NCBI RefSeq assembly: GCF_023091745.1
Contig: NC_068915.1
Coordinates: 55,300,001 to 55,364,000 of the forward strand
Direction: 5' to 3'
DNA length: 64,000 bases
Source: Budorcas taxicolor
Lineage: Eukaryota; Chordata; Mammalia; Artiodactyla; Bovidae
Shown here: in pieces, positions 23,833 to 35,632 of the stretch
How the letters are laid out: the number at the start of each line of letters is the position of its first letter
Numbering within the stretch: position 1 is the first letter of the stretch
The notes under the pieces: model-generated
Seen by the model: only the letters and a program-made list of their open reading frames with translations
Database searches by the model: none
What the model was told of the DNA's origin: nothing
Program-made: the position numbers and the translations under genes

Positions 23833-24055
23833 GTGGCTTCCCAGGTGGTACAGTGGTAAAGAATTCACTTACTAATGCAGGAGGAAGAAGAGACGTGATT
23901 TCGATCCCTAGATCTGGAAGAACTCTGGAGTAGGAAGTGGCAAGCCACTCCAGTACTCTTGCTTGGAAAATTCCATGAACCAAGCAGCCTGGCTACAGAC
24001 CATGCGGTTGTAAAGAGCTGGACTGAACTGAGCAACTGAGCATACACACTGATTT
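23833..24055 (+). mobile_element. Bov-tA SINE with target-site duplication
   Basis: Runs from the head 'gtggcttcccaggtgg' through 'cactccagtactcttgcttg' to the tail 'gctggactgaactgagcaac'. It is flanked by perfect 9-base repeats TTCATAACA (23824-23832 and 24056-24064). Confidence 0.92.
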
Positions 24056-24064
24056 TTCATAACA

Positions 24065-24975
24065 TAATCTGGCAAAATACAGTCATGGCAGTAATAGATA
24101 ACAACAATTTAGTACTCATATTTTGACTGCCCTAAATGAAAGATATATTTGCAGTATAAGAAAATAGTAGGAGTTATTTAGATTGACTAAATATATAATT
24201 AAGTAATAATCTATACCTATCTCTCTCAGAAATTGCCTGATTTTAAAATATAACTTATCATTGCTAATAAAAATAATTTTTGCTTATTAGATATTTGCTG
24301 TCTTGAGAGACTATTCTAATAATCATTTTCCCAGTTCTTTAACAGAAGACATCATAATAAACTGTTTCATGAAAAATTCGAGTGCATTGAAAAAATTAAA
24401 CATTAATAATTGTTAAAATGAGTCAATGACAGCAGAATGACTAAATGATTCTAAATGATCATTCTAAATGATCCAGTATGAGGAACACTTTTTATGTCTC
24501 AATATTTTCAGATGACCACATGATACCATTTATGCTCTAAGTATTAATTGATTCTGAATGTACTTAATTTAAGGAAACAATATTAATTTACCTTGAAAAC
24601 ATGATTACCTGTCTCTATGAAAAATAGGAAAACAAAAATCTGTAAGATTATTCAGACTACAGACAAAATTTTACAAGTATATACATTAAAAGGAACTGCA
24701 GTAATTCCATAGCTTTCTAGTTATCCACTGCCCATAAAAGATGTCAATTTCCTAACCAATAAATATATGCAAATTTTATAAAGATTAATTGGCAATTTAA
24801 ATTTGCAAAGATATTAAAATATAAAATCAATCACCATCACTAGATAATTTCATTAACCCTATAGTTAATACTCATATTTATTAGTAATATAATTCTATAA
24901 AAGAAAAATATCATAGCAAATAAAACTATCTACATGTATTAACATATAATAAAAATATAACAGCATTTTTAGTAT
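24065..24975. other. AT-rich unique sequence with a short tandem repeat
   Basis: No repeat family recognised. At 24441-24473 the motif CTAAATGAT occurs three times in a row with short interruptions. Confidence 0.5.
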
Positions 24976-25222
24976 AAATTTATTTATTTTAATTGGAGGT
25001 TAATTACTTTACAATATTCTATTGGTTTTGCCATACATCAGCATGAATCCGCCACAGGTAAACACATGTTCCACATCCCAAACCCCCCTCCCTGCTCCCT
25101 CCCTGTACCATGCCTCTGGGTCGTCCCAATGCACCAGCCCCAAGCATCCAGTATCATGCATCAAACCTGGACTGGCAATTCGTTTCACATATGATATTAT
25201 ACATGTTTCAATGCCATTCTTA
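24976..25222 (-). mobile_element. L1 (bovine type) 3' end
   Basis: Antisense L1 3' UTR: 'aaatttatttattttaattg' at the left, 'ttggttttgccatacatcag', the C-rich block near 25080-25105, then 'catatgatattatacatgtt'. It represents a slightly different subfamily from the 22226 copy, because its tail begins with the 'attggaggttaatta' variant. Confidence 0.9.
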
Positions 25223-26480
25223 AGAGAAGCTTATTTTTTCTTCAACTTTGAGAAAGACTTGCTTGATTTCTAAATAACTTTTCTGTTCAATTCAGCTTTT
25301 AAAATTGACACATTTTAAACATCTAACATGCATTAGTGTTTCATTGTTAATATTGATCAAAGAATCTGAACAGGTCTATGATTTAGAAATGGCATTTCAA
25401 TGTAAGTCATTTAACTTCAGTTCCTTAAGTTCTTAGAACATCTGAGTGATCTATAAAAAGAACCCATCATTGTGTTGTCAAAATGAGTGATTATGACTTT
25501 TCATTATCAAGAACAAATGATTACAATTGTTTTAAACATGACTTTAACATTTTATAATTGCACACACATTACATTTTTGCATTTGTGTTGACTAGGATGA
25601 GTCAGGTTTCTGATAGTGGTGAAATAAAAGAATAAAAAATAAAAAGTTTTATACTTTAATATTTTTAGTACTCATCTACACATTAAAATATAAATGATGT
25701 ATTCCCTTCTATCATAATTAAGTGTGACTATCTACAAATATTATTTCACTCAAACCTTAGTAAAAGGGTCATTTTGATAGCATAACAAAGGGCACCTAAG
25801 ACATGAAAGGGAGATTTCTTTGTTAATCAACAGGAATGTATTATTCAGTAGACCTGCCAACTTGTTTTACCTGCCAATATATCACGCTGTTACTCGCATA
25901 TCTATTCTCCTCAGACCCCATTACCTGGCAGAGTAAAAAAAAAAAAAAATTATCTGGTCTTTTCCAAGCAGATCTTCAACACTTGTTGGAAAAAAATAAT
26001 TTTCTATGACTAAATTAAATGGAAAAGAAATCCAAATAACTGAGAATTTTAGAAGCCATGAGAGTGCCTTTCTCAACAGTGTTTTATTTCCAAAGATTAG
26101 TAATGTGCTCAGCTCAATATATGTATACAATCTGGATTTTTAAAATGGATGAATCAATCAATGAACATAAAGTTCTCAAACCTGAAATGTTTTTCAGATT
26201 TATATTTGTGAATAAAATAAGGCTCCCACCACCTTTTGACATTCTAGAAATGTAAGGCAGAGTACAATTGAATAAAGCATCAAGTATTTTAAATGCAAAT
26301 TGCAGTTTTGCTTGTTTACTGGCATATTTTCAGTGGTTAACAGGAAGAGTTAATTCTAACCCCATCTATAAATACAAATATTCTCATAAAAATCAAGTCA
26401 ACATTTTGAACTTCAACATTTTTTAAAATTTATGGTGAAAATTGAAATTGTTGCAATGTTTTTTAAAGAGAATATGTAAA
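25223..26480. other. AT-rich unique sequence
   Basis: No repeat family or gene recognised. Contains an A14 run at about 25937-25950. Confidence 0.45.
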
Positions 26481-26499
26481 CAACTCTTTGCAGGAAACC

Positions 26500-27590
26500 A
26501 CCCTCAACATGAAATCCGTTTTCTCTTGTCTCTTTTTAGCAAAGCTATACTGTAACTAATCTTAAACCAGGCACCCCTATGGTCTCCTCATTTCTGTCCC
26601 AAGAATACTTATCAAGTCTTTTGATCATGCAAGAGCTTGCCTAACTTGTTGGTTCTTTTGTTAGATCAAAGTAGAAATGAATAAGTAACAGATGACCAGA
26701 TCTCTTCTGTAGCTTCCCCTTCAGTAATCTCCTGAACTGTGTGGACAAGATAGCATCTAAAGAAAGAGCACAGGGAGTTGACAAGCCTACATGCAGAGAG
26801 AGATGGCTTTATATTTGATTCCTTATCTCAGTGATTAGCTGAGATTTCTTTCCCTTTAAAAACATTCATGACTGACCTGAATCTTAACAGTTGGTTTTTG
26901 AGAGAACACAAGTCCATCTTCTCCCCAGATTGCAAGCATTCTGATTAAAAGCAACTTTCTTTTCCAGCAACAATTGCCTCTTGGGTATTGATTTTTGCAC
27001 AGCAAGATACTGTATCTGAGTTCAGTAACAGATTTTGGCATCCAACACAGGGCCGCATTCCTGCAGTGTCTAGACCCTCCAGGCTTCCTAAGTTGAAGCT
27101 GCCAGCTGTATTACCATACTGGGTTGGCTGTGAAGAACCAGCTGCTTACGGCTAGTCAGCCCAAAGAGGGTATTCTCAGGGAAGTCCTAGCAGCTGCCAA
27201 AACTATTCTTTCCTGGGATTCTCCTTATCTCTCCCCTGATTAGCACCCACTGCCAATTTTCACTTTCAGTTGGTGGGAATAGAAATGTGCATTTGGATGC
27301 ACTGACAAGCTCTGGGACCAGGTTTTCCAACTGGAGTGTGTGCAGCCAGCCTCCTTCTTTAGCCAATTGATTCTGATGTGTATCTTCCATTGAGGATTGT
27401 TTGTGAGCACCAGGCACCATTTGGGTAAAGGGTGCTCTTTGGGGCCAGTTGATTCTGACATGTGTATACCCTTGAGAGACATTTTTGTTTAAGGGAGTGT
27501 CTGACTAGGGCCTGTACTGGTCAACCTGTTACAGCTGTGCATGTGTACTTTGTGCTCAGTGTTGTGACTAAGGTTTTAAAGTGAAGCTAT
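26500..27590 (+). mobile_element. Degraded endogenous retrovirus: LTR and leader remnant
   Basis: A GC-richer island of about 1.1 kb. The left part to about 27030 resembles an LTR: an ATTAAA polyadenylation-type hexamer near 26943-26948 and a U5-like stretch ending in CA before a primer-binding-site-like motif at 27036. Beyond this (27054-27590) is non-coding leader-like sequence with 'ccctgattagcacccactgc' and 'aggcaccatttgggtaaagg'. No gag, pol or env frame is present. The assignment rests on architecture; the ERV class is uncertain. Confidence 0.42.
27036..27053 (+). other. Candidate retroviral primer-binding site
   Basis: TGGCATCCAACACAGGGC begins with the invariant TGG and resembles the primer-binding site used by lysine-tRNA-primed retroviruses. 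By my recollection of that site it differs at five positions, all transitions, which suits CpG decay. Its location just after the LTR-like end supports the call. Confidence 0.42.
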
Positions 27591-27598
27591 GAGATCTC

Positions 27599-27815
27599 CC
27601 TGGAGGCTCAGTTGGTAAAGAATCCACCTGCAATGAAGGAGACTAGCTGCAATGCAAGGGACCAGGGTTCAACCCCTGGGTCAGAAAGATCCCCTGGAGA
27701 AGGAAATGGCAACCCACTCCAGTATTATTGCTTGGGAAATCCCATAGACAGAGGAGCCTGGCAGGCTATAGTCCATGGGTTACGAGTCAGATACAACTAG
27801 AGACTAAATCACCAC
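27599..27815 (+). mobile_element. Bov-tA SINE with target-site duplication
   Basis: Full-length copy with head 'cctggaggctcagttggtaa' and a duplicated head segment (two 'ctgcaatg..ggga' units at about 27628-27662), then the normal body. Flanks are ATGAGATCTC (27589-27598) and ATAAGATCTC (27816-27825), one mismatch in ten. Confidence 0.9.
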
Positions 27816-27825
27816 ATAAGATCTC

Positions 27826-28660
27826 TAGTTTTGTCTGTTTATATGTCAGTGCACACATTATACATATGAAATGTTTCTACCTCTGGAAAATATTATAAGG
27901 ATTGAACTTATAAAATAGTCTATTCAACTGACTTAAAAATAAGCACTGAATAACTGAACTCTAAAAACTATAGAATAAAACTAGACAGAATGAGTTTCAG
28001 GTTCATGTGAACTGGGAAATATTCAACATTATCTTAATACCTAGTATTAGTGTTAGTTTGTTTATTGGTCTAATTAATATGGACATATCATTAGTGTCAT
28101 CAAAATTAAGTATAGTACATTTTCTTTTACCTAGGTTTAACAAAAGTCAAATAAGATATTTTTATATCTCTTACAAATTTTTCAGCAAGAAATGTAATTT
28201 TATGTGATAAAATTCTTATAAGTAAATTGGATGCAAATGAGATAAGAGCTTTTGGGACACAATAATATGAATATAGAAAGTTATGGAAGGTTTGAGTTTA
28301 ATAACAAATATAGTCTTGCAAAAAAAGCCAAAAAAGTCTGATTGTTCCTAAAGAGTTTTCCTTCCCACCCCCTAAAACATTGAAAGCACAGAGACTAATA
28401 CTATAGACACAAGTTGTACACAACCCTCAAAATTAATATGTATTTTTCCCTTCTCCATTCCCCATCAGATATTTCCAGGAAAAAAAGAAAAGATGTATTG
28501 CTCCAGTGCATATTTCTATGTATGTATTCAATATATGTATAACCATAAACTTGACAATGATAAATTTTATGAACATTTGTAATTCACATAAGTTCTGTCC
28601 TGTTATCCTGCCTCATAGAAATTTGCTACTTTCATTTAATATAATGTTTTGAAAACACAT
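27826..28660. other. AT-rich unique sequence
   Basis: No repeat or coding signal recognised. Confidence 0.45.
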
Positions 28661-28676
28661 CTTTGTTGATACATGT

Positions 28677-28801
28677 GTGTACTAAGTCACTTCAGTTATG
28701 TCCAGCTCTTTGTGACCCTATGGACTGTAGCCCACCAGGCTCCTCTGTCCATGGGATTCTCTGGGCAAGAATACCAGAGTCTGTTGCCATTTCCTTCTCC
28801 A
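28677..28801 (-). mobile_element. Bov-A monomer SINE with perfect target-site duplication
   Basis: A single Bov-A unit in reverse, about 125 bases ('aagtcacttcagttatgtcc' to 'catttccttctcc'), lacking the tRNA-derived head. It is bounded by a perfect 12-base duplication, GTTGATACATGT, at 28665-28676 and 28802-28813, which fixes the insertion limits. Confidence 0.93.
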
Positions 28802-28813
28802 GTTGATACATGT

Positions 28814-30160
28814 AGATCAAGGAAATTTTCTCTATATGTTCCACAAAATCTCACTATATGATTATGAGGAACTCTTCCTTTAATCATTGATTTCTCTGGT
28901 TTTTTTTTAATTAATTACATGTCATAACTTCATATTGATTAATTTTATACTCATTATAATAATCATTCATCTTTTGTTCATGGAATATTTAGAATGTCTT
29001 GTTTAACAAAACAATATAATTAGTAAAACATCACTGATTTAATATACCTGTTTTTTTTTTTATTTTGAAGATATATATCCATCCATCAAGGTAAAAATAT
29101 TTTCTTTGTTTTAACTGTTTTCACATTTATATGATTTTGAACTGTTTTATATCTACTGTGTTCTTTTTATATATTTAGGTTATCTAACTTTTGTAGAATT
29201 TATTAGTTATTTTTTTTATTATTTTAAGGCTTTCTTTCTCAAGTTACAGCAAAATACATATATATTTTTTCCTCTGAGTCTTCATTCCAGTCCACTATTT
29301 AGTTCTATAATTTTGTATAAAACTACTAGATTTTAACTGGTATATTTTATAATATGTCTTCATTTTTTAGAATTGCAAATTGCCTTCTACTCTTTGGGTT
29401 TCTCATAACAGACTTAGATCCGTAGGCCATTTGTTATAATGATATTGTATTTTGCTTTATTTTCCTTCAAATGAAAATCTACTAGGTCTTTCAGCCATAC
29501 TTTCAATTTTTTTAAATTATGGTTTGTGGAAATTTTGTTAGGTCCATTCTTAAATATATTTTTTTAAATTTTGTTGCTATTTAAATTGTGTCTACACAGT
29601 ATTAACTTTATTTTGAAATGCTGTCATTGTTTTTCTTGTATTATCACTACTACTTCTTCCTCCCTGCTTCGCTTTCTTCTTATCCTTGCTCTCTTGCTAT
29701 CCTTGTCTTTCATCATATTTTGCCTCTGAGATTCAATCATATACTGACGATGGGCAGATTGTCTTAGTGGCAATATTCTCATTATCAGGATCTCTATTTT
29801 TCCCTTCCTACTACATGTCTTTAGATTCCATACCATGAGAATTTACTGTGTTAAGGGTCCATATAATTATATTGGATTCATCTTGATAATCCACGATTTT
29901 CTCTCCATTTTAAGATCCCTAAATTTAAGTGCAAATTTTCTTTTGCCGTGTAAGGTAACATATTTACAGCTTCTAGCAAATCAGGCATTGATAGTTCTGA
30001 GAGGAATTCTGCCCACTGCACACATTATGAGAGGAAATCACAGCTCTTGTCTCACAGTATAAGGTACAGAAGTTTAGACTTGAATGTCTTATAAGAAATT
30101 GATAAGGATGTGAAAAAATAATATTACAACACAGTCTTAACACCATGACAGACAGTTGAA
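28814..30160. other. T-rich unique sequence
   Basis: Very T-rich with several T9-T10 runs (for example 29051-29060). Open frames at 29624-29836 and 29835-30062 have no recognised domain. Confidence 0.4.
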
Positions 30161-30164
30161 AATA

Positions 30165-30265
30165 TTTTATTTCTAATCCTTATAATCATGTGAAGTATCA
30201 TTGGTGTCCCAATTTTACACATGAATAAATTGAGACATAAATTAATTAACATATGCAACACTGAA
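30165..30265 (+). mobile_element. MIR SINE fragment (weak)
   Basis: 'aatccttataatcatgtgaa' followed by 'attttacacatgaataaatt' and 'gagacataaattaa' follow the MIR core order. Old and diverged. Confidence 0.42.
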
Positions 30266-30352
30266 AAGAAAGAAAGAGAAGGAAGGAAAGAAGAAGAAAG
30301 GATTAGGGAGGATGGAGGAAGGAAGGAAGAAAGAGAAGGAAATAGAAAGGGA
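30265..30352 (+). repeat. Purine (GA-rich) low-complexity tract
   Basis: About 88 bases almost entirely of A and G ('gaaagaaagagaaggaagg' and similar). The antisense Ser/Phe/Pro-rich frame at 30124-30399 is a translation of this tract and is not a gene. Confidence 0.9.
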
Positions 30353-30359
30353 GTTGGCT

Positions 30360-31095
30360 TTGATTTTGCTGAAAGAGATGAGAAACTACATTGTTTCATA
30401 AACTATATGATATTGTTATTTAGTATCTTTAAGAGACAATGTGTCTCAAATTGTTATAATTTCTCTAGCAAGGTTACATTTGTAGTTAATCTCTATTCAT
30501 TTTCATCTATATTGAAAGACAGCTCCCTTTCACCAATGATGGTTATCAATAAAGCCGGCAGATACAGAAGAAATTGGTCTTAAATTGGAGGAAACTGTCA
30601 TGAAGGAATACTTTTCATATGTATGAGTCCTCAAAAGATTGTGCAAGATCATTCTGAGTGACAGAAGACATCCTATCAGTATGAAATATCACAAAAGCCA
30701 TGATAAAAAGCTTTATGCTACAGTAGACTTCTGCACTTGAATTAGGTATATGGGGTATCAGAAGGGGAAATATGATATATAAATATTATGTAATTCTTGA
30801 CCAATTAGGTCATATTTAAAAGGTAAATTAATTGCAAAAATGGGAAATTAGCATAGGAATTTCTATAGCAATGTCATTTAAGAATGCAAAGATAGCAGTC
30901 TTAGCTTAAATTTTCTCATTTTTCTATCAATAATTTATAGCTGAATTTATTGTTTCATTGCCTTACAAAGGAATAAGTATTAGATAGGGGAATTCTCACC
31001 ATACTTCTTAGTATATGGTATCTAATTTTTCCTTTAATGCTTTTTGAATCAAAATTGAATTTATCCATCTAGATGTTTATAAGTTGCTTAGAATA
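30360..31095. other. Unique AT-rich sequence
   Basis: Nothing recognised. Confidence 0.45.
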
Positions 31096-31099
31096 CATT

Positions 31100-31290
31100 C
31101 CTTTCTCTGTCTCTTCACTGTGATCTCACTTGCAGGAAAATGATGCTATGCTTTAATTCATTATATATCTGTCTTCCCATTAAAATAGTAAGTTCTTTGG
31201 AAATAAGTGTTGTATTATCTTTTTCAAAGTGCTGCCACTCAGGAGATATTGAATATATCTTTGTTGATTGACTAAATACATGGAAATTTA
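31100..31290 (+). mobile_element. L2 LINE 3' end (diverged)
   Basis: The order 'aatagtaagttctttggaaa', 'gtgttgtattatctttttca' and 'gaatatatctttgttgattg' matches the L2 3' end, including the characteristic terminal 'ttgttgattgact'. Confidence 0.48.
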
Positions 31291-31294
31291 TTGC

Positions 31295-32345
31295 CTTCTC
31301 TATCATGGAGAGAAAATTAGACAGAATGAGCAGTTGAATAGAACAATATTTGGATAAGAAGAAAATATGTCCAAAGGGAAGTGGTCAACATTGTCAAATG
31401 CTACAAAATGATTGAGGAGAACAAAGATCAAGAGGATACAGCTGCCAGATTATAATGAGAAAGAGCATGAAAGCAGAAAGAGCAGTGGTAAGTGTAAAAA
31501 AATAAAATATCTAGTAGAAATTAGAAGTAAAACCCTGGATATAGAAACAGTGCACAGCAAGGAAAAAGAAGTTATATGTGAGAGAAGGACTTAAGTTGAT
31601 GCAAAAGAAGGAAATAGGATACTATGCAGTCAGAATGGAAATAGAGAAAACTTATTACATTGACTTTAATGAGATTTTCATGAAGTATTCTTATATTTTT
31701 ATTGTGTCCTCCATAAAATGGCATTCTCCTAATTGAATCCATAATTTTATAAAATTGCCAATGCATATGTTTTAAAAGGAAGAAAAATATTTATAAGTTA
31801 AATGTAGTGAACAGTTTGTTTGTTGGTTGCTTATATTATGCATTGTTTCACAAAGCAATTCAGATGGTCAGCCACAGCTAATAAGTGCACATTATAATTC
31901 TTGTAATGAAACATTTTATATAAATTATATTTTGATTAAATGAAAGATTATCAGTGTAAGAAACAAGTAAAAGAAAAGCAATTTGCAAAGTGCAAGTTAG
32001 TTCAGGGCATAGAATACATATGGAGCGTATATCTTTTGATTGCAGACTGTATGCTAGATAATATAGTACAGAGATGCCTAAGAATTGCTGCCTTGAATAG
32101 GCATATATTTTAATGAGAGAGATGAATAAAAGGGCCAAGTCCTATATAGGCATTAAAAGCATATATGGTATGATATGGCAAAGAGGTGAAGAGAATTTCA
32201 TTAAAGTTTTCTAGGGGTGTTGATAATTGATTGGAAGTGAGAGGATATGAAGAATTATAGGATAGCCCCATGTTACAGAGTCACATGCCTGGGATAAATT
32301 TTTACCATTAGATTAACAAATATATATTGTTTTAGTGACTAAATA
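31295..32345. other. AT-rich unique sequence
   Basis: No repeat family recognised. The frames at 31412-31594 and 31878-32138 show no domains. Confidence 0.45.
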
Positions 32346-32347
32346 GT

Positions 32348-32536
32348 GTTTGACCCTTGCATCCCAATGGACTGTAGCCCTCCAGGCTCCTCTGTCCATG
32401 GGATTTCCCAAGCAAGAATACTGGAGTGGGTTGTCATTTCTTTCTCTAGAGTATCTTCCCAACCCAGGGACCAAACTTGTGTTTCTTGAGTCTCTTGCAT
32501 TGACAGGCGGATTCTTTACCACTGTGCCACCTGAGA
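32348..32536 (-). mobile_element. Bov-tA SINE
   Basis: Reverse orientation, missing the extreme tail (starts at 'gtttgacccttgcatccc'). The tRNA-derived head at the right is 'attctttaccactgtgccac'. It abuts the LTR at 32546 almost directly. Confidence 0.88.
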
Positions 32537-33521
32537 ATGTTTGGTTGCTGGGAGTCAGCGTGAGGAACTCCACCCATGGCAAATGTCATGAGGAAGGAGG
32601 CTTGGCATACTCAAAGGCGTGATCAAGCCTCAGGAAACCCCCTGTTTCCGAGCATCTAACCCCCAAACCAGAGTCTGTTTTATGCTCTCACCTACACCTC
32701 TGACTTTACGGGGGGCTCTCCCCCATAACCATTTTTCTTGGAGAAGGAGTAAACGTGCAGCTCCAAGTCAATAAAAATCCTTGGGCGTGACAAGAGTGTT
32801 TCAGCTACAGACTCCTCTGAAGGTTATCTAGCCCACCTGTATAGGTTCGTCCGGCCACATGTGATTGTTTATAGCCTCCCAATCTGAGAGGCACGAGATG
32901 TTTTAGACTTAGTAAAGGCAAATTCTTTTGGGGAGTTAGAAATTATTAGTATAATGGGTTGGTTAGGAATTATATTGGTAAAGGGTTTTTCATTTGTTGT
33001 GTCAATAATTGGTGCTAATTCCCTGCTCTGGGTGGGACAAGGATGTTTCAGGTCAAACCTCTCTGTTGACAGACTAGCTTGTGTGACAGCATTAGCCATA
33101 CTCCTGCCACATGATTGTTTACTACCTCTCAACCATAAACAGCACAGAGCGTTTTGGAGTATTTTGAGAGTCTTAATTAGCATAGGGCTTTTTCTTCTTG
33201 TCGAGTCAATGATTGCCGCCAGGCCTCCGTATCTTTAGGCACTTGGGAATATATTAATCAATGTATTTGGAATATAGAAAAGGAAATATAGTAGTTTTAA
33301 GGTTAGCAATACTAGACTTTTTGAGTTAATGGATTTTCTCTTGTAATAGATCACTGTACTTTGTTATAAATCACTGTGTCCTTGCTATGTAAAAATGTAA
33401 CTTTATCATATCTTAAGACTAAATAGATCTTAAGGGGAGCATTGGTGAAAGGATTTTCACTTGTTGGGCTGATGTTTGCTGCTAAATCTCCATGTTCCCT
33501 ACCCTTATGATGAATATAACT

Positions 33522-33586
33522 AGCATATAGGAAGAAATAAGTATTAACCTTTAAGCATATAGGAGAAATAAGTATTAACCTTTAAG
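33522..33586 (+). repeat. Tandem duplication inside the LTR
   Basis: Two near-identical units of about 32-33 bases, 33522-33554 and 33555-33586, both containing 'gaaataagtattaacctt'. They differ by one base in an A/G run. Confidence 0.93.
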
Positions 33587-33895
33587 ACTAATCATGTTAA
33601 CCTTGGGTTAAATAAATTCCTTTCTTGATTGTAACTCACTACACCCTCACTCTATAGGAATGTAACTTTACTTGGAGGAGGGTGGTGCCTCGTTTAAGAA
33701 AAAACACGCTTGGAAGAAATAAGTTTTTTGGTTATCAGAAAGAAAGGATAATAAAATGTCAGCAGGTCTCACTCATGGCCAGAAGATGATGTACATACCT
33801 TTTTTATACATTTATGTGAAGCACCTGATTTTAATAAAGGTCAGGACTGCTGACTCCCGTGTGACTCTGTATTCATCCCTATGTGTAACAAAAGG

Positions 33896-33919
33896 TATAT
33901 AAGCAAACCCAAAAATAAA
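33896..33919 (+). promoter_or_regulatory. LTR TATA-like motif and polyadenylation hexamer
   Basis: TATATAA (33896-33902) is followed 11 bases later by AATAAA (33914-33919), with a further AATAAA upstream at 33833-33838. In ERVK-type LTRs these elements define core promoter and polyadenylation. Activity of this copy is unknown. Confidence 0.4.
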
Positions 33920-34186
33920 GAAATCGGATCAGTTTCCAGAAAGACTGATTCCCCCATGTTGCTTCTTTCTTGCTCTCGTTTTTCTGGCTGAATTCCCATC
34001 TGGAGCATGGATGCTATTCCATGTAATCCAAGTTAGTCAGCCTCCTTTTCTCCACTAATCTTCCTACTACACTATCCATTTCTAATCTCTCTATATCTGT
34101 GATTAAATATGTATTTTTCCAAAGACGCCGACTCCACCCCCCACCTTCGAATCACCCTGGATCCACCGGGCCTGGACCCCGGCAGG

Positions 34187-34404
34187 TGGCTTCCCTGGTG
34201 GCTCAGACATTAAAGAATATGCCTGCAGTTCAGGATACCCAGGTTTAATCCCTGGAGAGGGGAATGGCAAAATGGCAATCCACTCTAGTATTCTTGCCTG
34301 GAGAATTCTACAGAGGAGCCTGGTGAGCTAGAGTCCTTGGGGTCACAAAGAGTCGGACACAACTGAGTGACTAGCACACACAGTCACACATACACATACA
34401 CACA
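34187..34404 (+). mobile_element. Bov-tA SINE with (CA)n-rich tail
   Basis: Starts immediately after the LTR ('gtggcttccctggtggctca') and ends at 'gagtcggacacaactgagtg', then a CA/TA-rich tail. Its orientation is opposite to the SINE on the left side of the LTR, so the two are not halves of one element. Confidence 0.9.
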
Positions 34405-35180
34405 TATATATGACATTTCTATATATAATATTTAACTGACATCATAATAAGTATTCAACTATAATTTGAACAGTATAAGCTATTTTTGAGACATATAGAC
34501 CTGACTTATAAGCAGGAATATAGATGAGTTATAAATTCAAGTTGAGAGCTGAAGACAAGCATTGAGAATGGCATATTCAGTCAGAAGGGTAAACTAAAGA
34601 GAAAGAAAAAGAAGTACAATGGACTTCTTTACAATGTCTTGTGAGACCCAGTGCATACAAAGGACTTTAGGGGTCAAGTATAAAAATGCATACCAAGGAC
34701 AAGAGTCAAAAAAATCAGACAAAATAGTGTCATTAAACTGGAAAGAACAAAGAGTTTAAAAGTTGATCGTTAAACAGAAACATGCTTAGAGAGTCTCAGC
34801 AAAATAAGGACTCAGGGATCCATGTTAGAAAAACAGATTTAATAAAGTGGAAGAAATAGAAGCTGTGTTATAATAATACGTCTGAGGATGGGGAATATAT
34901 AGTAAATCTGTGAGTGGCTGGATAATTTTTGCAATACTTGGCAAAGAGAGAAGTTGAAAAAGCCCAAAAATCTTAAAGAAAAATGTAGGGAGACTATAAA
35001 GAAATAATTTAGGCAAGAACCCCAAATGACTCATATATGCAATGGATGCACTCAATGGGTTGACCTTAAAGGGGCACAAATAAGAAATAGCTTTAATTTT
35101 ATTCTACTCTTGTATTTAGTTAGGCTCTGCTAGTTCTCACTCATCTACTCTTTGATGATCTCAGTGAATCCCAGATGAAT
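34405..35180. other. Unique sequence
   Basis: Moderately AT-rich. No repeat family or coding signal recognised. The minus-strand frame at 34825-35079 has no recognised domain. Confidence 0.42.
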
Positions 35181-35182
35181 AG

Positions 35183-35462
35183 CAATCACCAAAATTAAAC
35201 CAATCACAAAACAAAAGTAAAAGAAAAAAGACGACTGCTATTGGTGTCTCAACCCTTGCGCAAGATCTGCAAGAGAGCTCCTTGGTGAAGTCTGACTTGC
35301 CTATGAAGAAAAGAGACTTAGCTGGTTATCTGCTGAAGCTTACAGGCTTATCTGAATGAGCCCTCAAATTGATCTTGTGCAAGGTTTGAGACACCAGTAG
35401 CAGGCATCTTTTTTTTTTTTTTTTCCTCTCTTGTTTTGTGATTGGTTTAATTTTAGTGATTG
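35183..35462. repeat. Inner palindrome (85-92 base arms)
   Basis: The left arm 35183-35267 is the imperfect reverse complement of the right arm 35371-35462. The inner 33 bases match best ('ggtgtctcaacccttgcg' against 'gcaaggtttgagacacc'). The outer part pairs 'accaaaattaaaccaatcac' with 'gtgattggtttaattttagt', separated by an A/T-rich section that includes a T-run of 17 in the right arm. The centre is 103 bases. I do not recognise the family; terminal inverted repeats would fit a non-autonomous DNA element or a fold-back rearrangement. Confidence 0.85.
35235..35368 (+). repeat. Left arm of large inverted repeat
   Basis: A 134-base segment whose reverse complement recurs at 36017-36150 with about 12 mismatches and no gaps (hand count, about 91% identity). 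It runs from 'ctgctattggtgtctcaa' to 'gaatgagccctcaaa'. A frame in phase with 'ctt gcg caa gat' stays open across the segment to a TGA, with residues LAQDLQ and YLLKLTGLSE near its end. No protein family recognised. Confidence 0.9.
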
Positions 35463-35632
35463 ACGTTTATCCTCAGATGTTTTACAGTCTTGTCCAGTAC
35501 TGTGTCAAACTTTAATCTCACGGCAAAAACAACTACTTATTTCATTCTGTACTCACAGCAGTATTGAGGCTTAGCATCCTTCCCAGGGGACAGTATGAGC
35601 ATGATTTATTCCCCTTCTTTATAGTCTTTCAG

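Larger units (their letters stand above)
32546..34184 (+). mobile_element. Solo LTR of ERVK/ERV2 type
   Basis: A 1.64 kb segment beginning TGCTGGGAGTC and ending CCCCGGCA, so it has the TG...CA ends of an LTR. It holds two AATAAA hexamers (33833-33838 and 33914-33919), a TATATAA motif (33896-33902) and a pyrimidine-rich 3' part. I recognise it as similar to bovine ERVK LTRs. No internal viral genes flank it, so it is a solo LTR. No six-base target duplication is seen at its edges. U3 contains internal repeats. Confidence 0.72.

Noticed and set aside
30124..30399. Ser/Pro/Phe-rich 91-codon minus-strand frame
   Set aside because: It translates the GA-rich low-complexity tract in antisense.
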